DNA of 25,472 bases. It comes from Clostridiales bacterium (GTDB lineage: Bacteria; Bacillota; Clostridia; Christensenellales; CAG-138). Positions 24,055 through 25,472 of the stretch are shown piece after piece; positions within the stretch are counted from its first letter, which is position 1; every line of letters begins with the position of its first letter. Below the pieces are notes generated by a model, which searched no databases, was not told the DNA's origin, and worked only from the letters and a program-made list of their open reading frames with translations. The stretch covers positions 1 through 25,472 of the forward strand of contig JAISXK010000154.1 of assembly GCA_031270585.1 (NCBI GenBank), in the 5' to 3' direction. A program made the translations under genes and the position numbers.

Positions 24055-24134
24055 TAAGACGATTTGAAATCCTACATAAAAATGCGGCGCAAAGCCAAGG
24101 GGCAAAGCCACCTTGTATGTAACCCGTATGCGCG

Positions 24135-25472
24135 CTACGCGTATGGGGATGCGTCGGCCGTGTCGTAAGAATTTGCAAGCGAGGCCGTGCCTAAAGCGGG
24201 CGCGGGCCTTAGGGCGGGCCCGTCCAGGGAAGAATCCGGATCGGGGGTATCCCCTGAAACAGCGCCGGGCACGCTCTCTTCCCCCTCTTCGTCTATCGAT
24301 TTGAGCAGTTGCTTGTACCACACCAGCGCGTCTATAAAGGCGGTGCTGATAGCGTCGGGCGTAACGTTGTTGCGCAGCATATTGATGGATACCTTATCCC
24401 AATTTGCGCGCTCATAGGCGTAAATCATATCCAGAACATCATAAAGGGGGCCGCTTCCGTCCACAAGCGCCTGGCTGACCCGCTCGTCCACGGAGATCTC
24501 CTTGATGGCCTCGGGCATGGGCTTTTGCAATATCACATCCAACAGCGAAAACAGCCCCGCCATAAAGAGGCTGGATGCGAACATGCCCAGTTCGTAAGCG
24601 TTACTGAGGTTTTCGGCGAACTTCGCGCGTACCAACGAAAGTTTGATGATCTCACTGGGGCGGTCTTGCGCTATGGTGACGGATACGGCGATGGTGACCC
24701 AGCGTTTAAGCTCCTTTTGGCCCAGTATTGCCACGGCGTTTTTGATGGAGCTGATTTTGCGGCGCACGCCCACCGTGGGCGAGTTGATAAAGCGCATCAG
24801 CGCGATGGATATGGACGGATCGCGTTCCAATATCTTTGTGGCCTCAGTAAAATCCACATCATCCTGATTAACAAGGTTGAGCATTTGCAGGGCGTTGATT
24901 TTCAGCGGGGATATGGCGCCCGCGCCGCGTGTGATGGGCTGGCTGTAAAAGCTGCCAGAAAACAGCGCGTTGGGCATGGCCAAAAGTTTGTTATAGGCAT
25001 CCTGATCGGGAACGTTGCTGATGATCACTTTTTTGGTACTCAGGTGCGGCAGCATGGCCTTCATTTGCTTGTTGTACGTGGGGGACGCAAAATCGAGTAT
25101 GACATACCTTACAAGATCCATCAGGGGGCAGGCGGGATATTGCAGCGGAAAACCGTCAATCGCCAGCGTATAGCCGCACGCCAGAAGGCGGTTGCACCGT
25201 GCGAGTATCAATTCATCCTGCGGGATGGTACCCGGCAATATGCACACCAGACATTCCGGCGGGATTTTCATGTTTGTGGGCACGCCCACCAGCAGCAGGT
25301 ATTGGTTGAGATCGACAAACAGCTGCCTATCGCCCGCAAACGGCTCTACACCCACCTTTTCCACCAGATTGAGGCCGGGAGACATAAGGTATTCGCCCAT
25401 CTCCTGATAATCATTCATGGTGCCGAAGAGCTTTTCGGCGCTTCTGTCGCAAAGCCTATACGCCGCCACGGC
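24135..25472 (-). CDS. EAL-HDOD signalling protein with degenerate EAL (N-terminus outside window)
   Basis: The frame is open to the right edge, so the N-terminus is missing; GTG at 25469 is only internal. The first part visible is an EAL-like domain (LFVDLNQYLL, TLAIDGF, YVILDFASP). Expected catalytic residues are replaced: the KxD motif reads ILD and the AEKVE region reads ISNVPD, so cyclic di-GMP hydrolysis is unlikely. The HDOD domain follows (ILERDPSISIALMRFINSP, then SSIKNAVAILGQKELKRW) and is well kept. The last 50 residues are acidic, Pro- and Ala-rich and disordered. EAL-HDOD proteins (YuxH type) are cytoplasmic signalling proteins whose role is poorly known. Confidence 0.85.
   Translation of the reverse strand, partial: AVAAYRLCDRSAEKLFGTMNDYQEMGEYLMSPGLNLVEKVGVEPFAGDRQLFVDLNQYLLLVGVPTNMKIPPECLVCILPGTIPQDELILARCNRLLACGYTLAIDGFPLQYPACPLMDLVRYVILDFASPTYNKQMKAMLPHLSTKKVIISNVPDQDAYNKLLAMPNALFSGSFYSQPITRGAGAISPLKINALQMLNLVNQDDVDFTEATKILERDPSISIALMRFINSPTVGVRRKISSIKNAVAILGQKELKRWVTIAVSVTIAQDRPSEIIKLSLVRAKFAENLSNAYELGMFASSLFMAGLFSLLDVILQKPMPEAIKEISVDERVSQALVDGSGPLYDVLDMIYAYERANWDKVSINMLRNNVTPDAISTAFIDALVWYKQLLKSIDEEGEESVPGAVSGDTPDPDSSLDGPALRPAPALGTASLANSYDTADASPYA

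Noticed and set aside
24055..24134. Terminator after the EAL-HDOD gene
   Set aside because: CAAGG/CCTTG and a later TTTTT exist, but the stem is only five pairs and the T-run is too far from it.

Overview
The window looks like a chromosomal segment of a GC-rich Firmicute of class Clostridia. This is an inference from gene content and order: tilS-hpt-ftsH, a class 1B dihydroorotate dehydrogenase pair (pyrK-pyrD), a CotJC-like manganese catalase, an HD-GYP response regulator, M23 and NodB-type envelope enzymes, and strong AGGAGG-type ribosome binding sites with several GTG and TTG starts. I see no rRNA, tRNA, CRISPR array, insertion sequence or phage gene. The gene starts of ftsH, the M23 peptidase, the acyltransferase and the PNPOx-family protein were moved to the codons that carry a Shine-Dalgarno sequence (SD).

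Left part (1-8444). The window opens inside a very large surface protein with two different hexapeptide repeat tracts and a two-helix membrane hairpin. A free-standing HPt phosphotransfer protein and malQ follow on the plus strand. An SD-masking hairpin and a four-codon mini-cistron may couple these two. On the minus strand come an HD-GYP response regulator and a PlsC-type acyltransferase carrying a zinc ribbon, which converges on malQ.

Middle (8445-12638). A 359-base spacer leads into mgtE (Mg2+ channel/transporter) and a DUF4432 sugar-epimerase-like gene. The spacer holds a palindrome with extended -10 elements and a candidate leader ORF that overlaps the mgtE start. The leader has a perfect extended SD and an acidic/proline N-terminus followed by an arginine-rich stretch, which recalls the MgtL Mg2+-sensing leader of enterobacteria. 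This is the most interesting signal in the window. A manganese catalase and a PNPOx/NimA-like flavoprotein are then divergently transcribed.

Right part (12639-25472), all on the minus strand. Read in the direction of transcription it holds: a truncated EAL-HDOD signalling protein; an envelope set (beta-helix-like lipoprotein, an unannotated 30-residue membrane peptide, an M23 peptidase and a NodB polysaccharide deacetylase, the last two overlapping by TTGA); tilS-hpt-ftsH and a PHP phosphoesterase ending in a clear terminator; and an atypical prs with its own promoter followed by pyrK-pyrD, linking PRPP supply to pyrimidine synthesis. Two genes here, the lipoprotein and tilS, have no SD but have -10 boxes placed so that their transcripts would be leaderless or nearly so.
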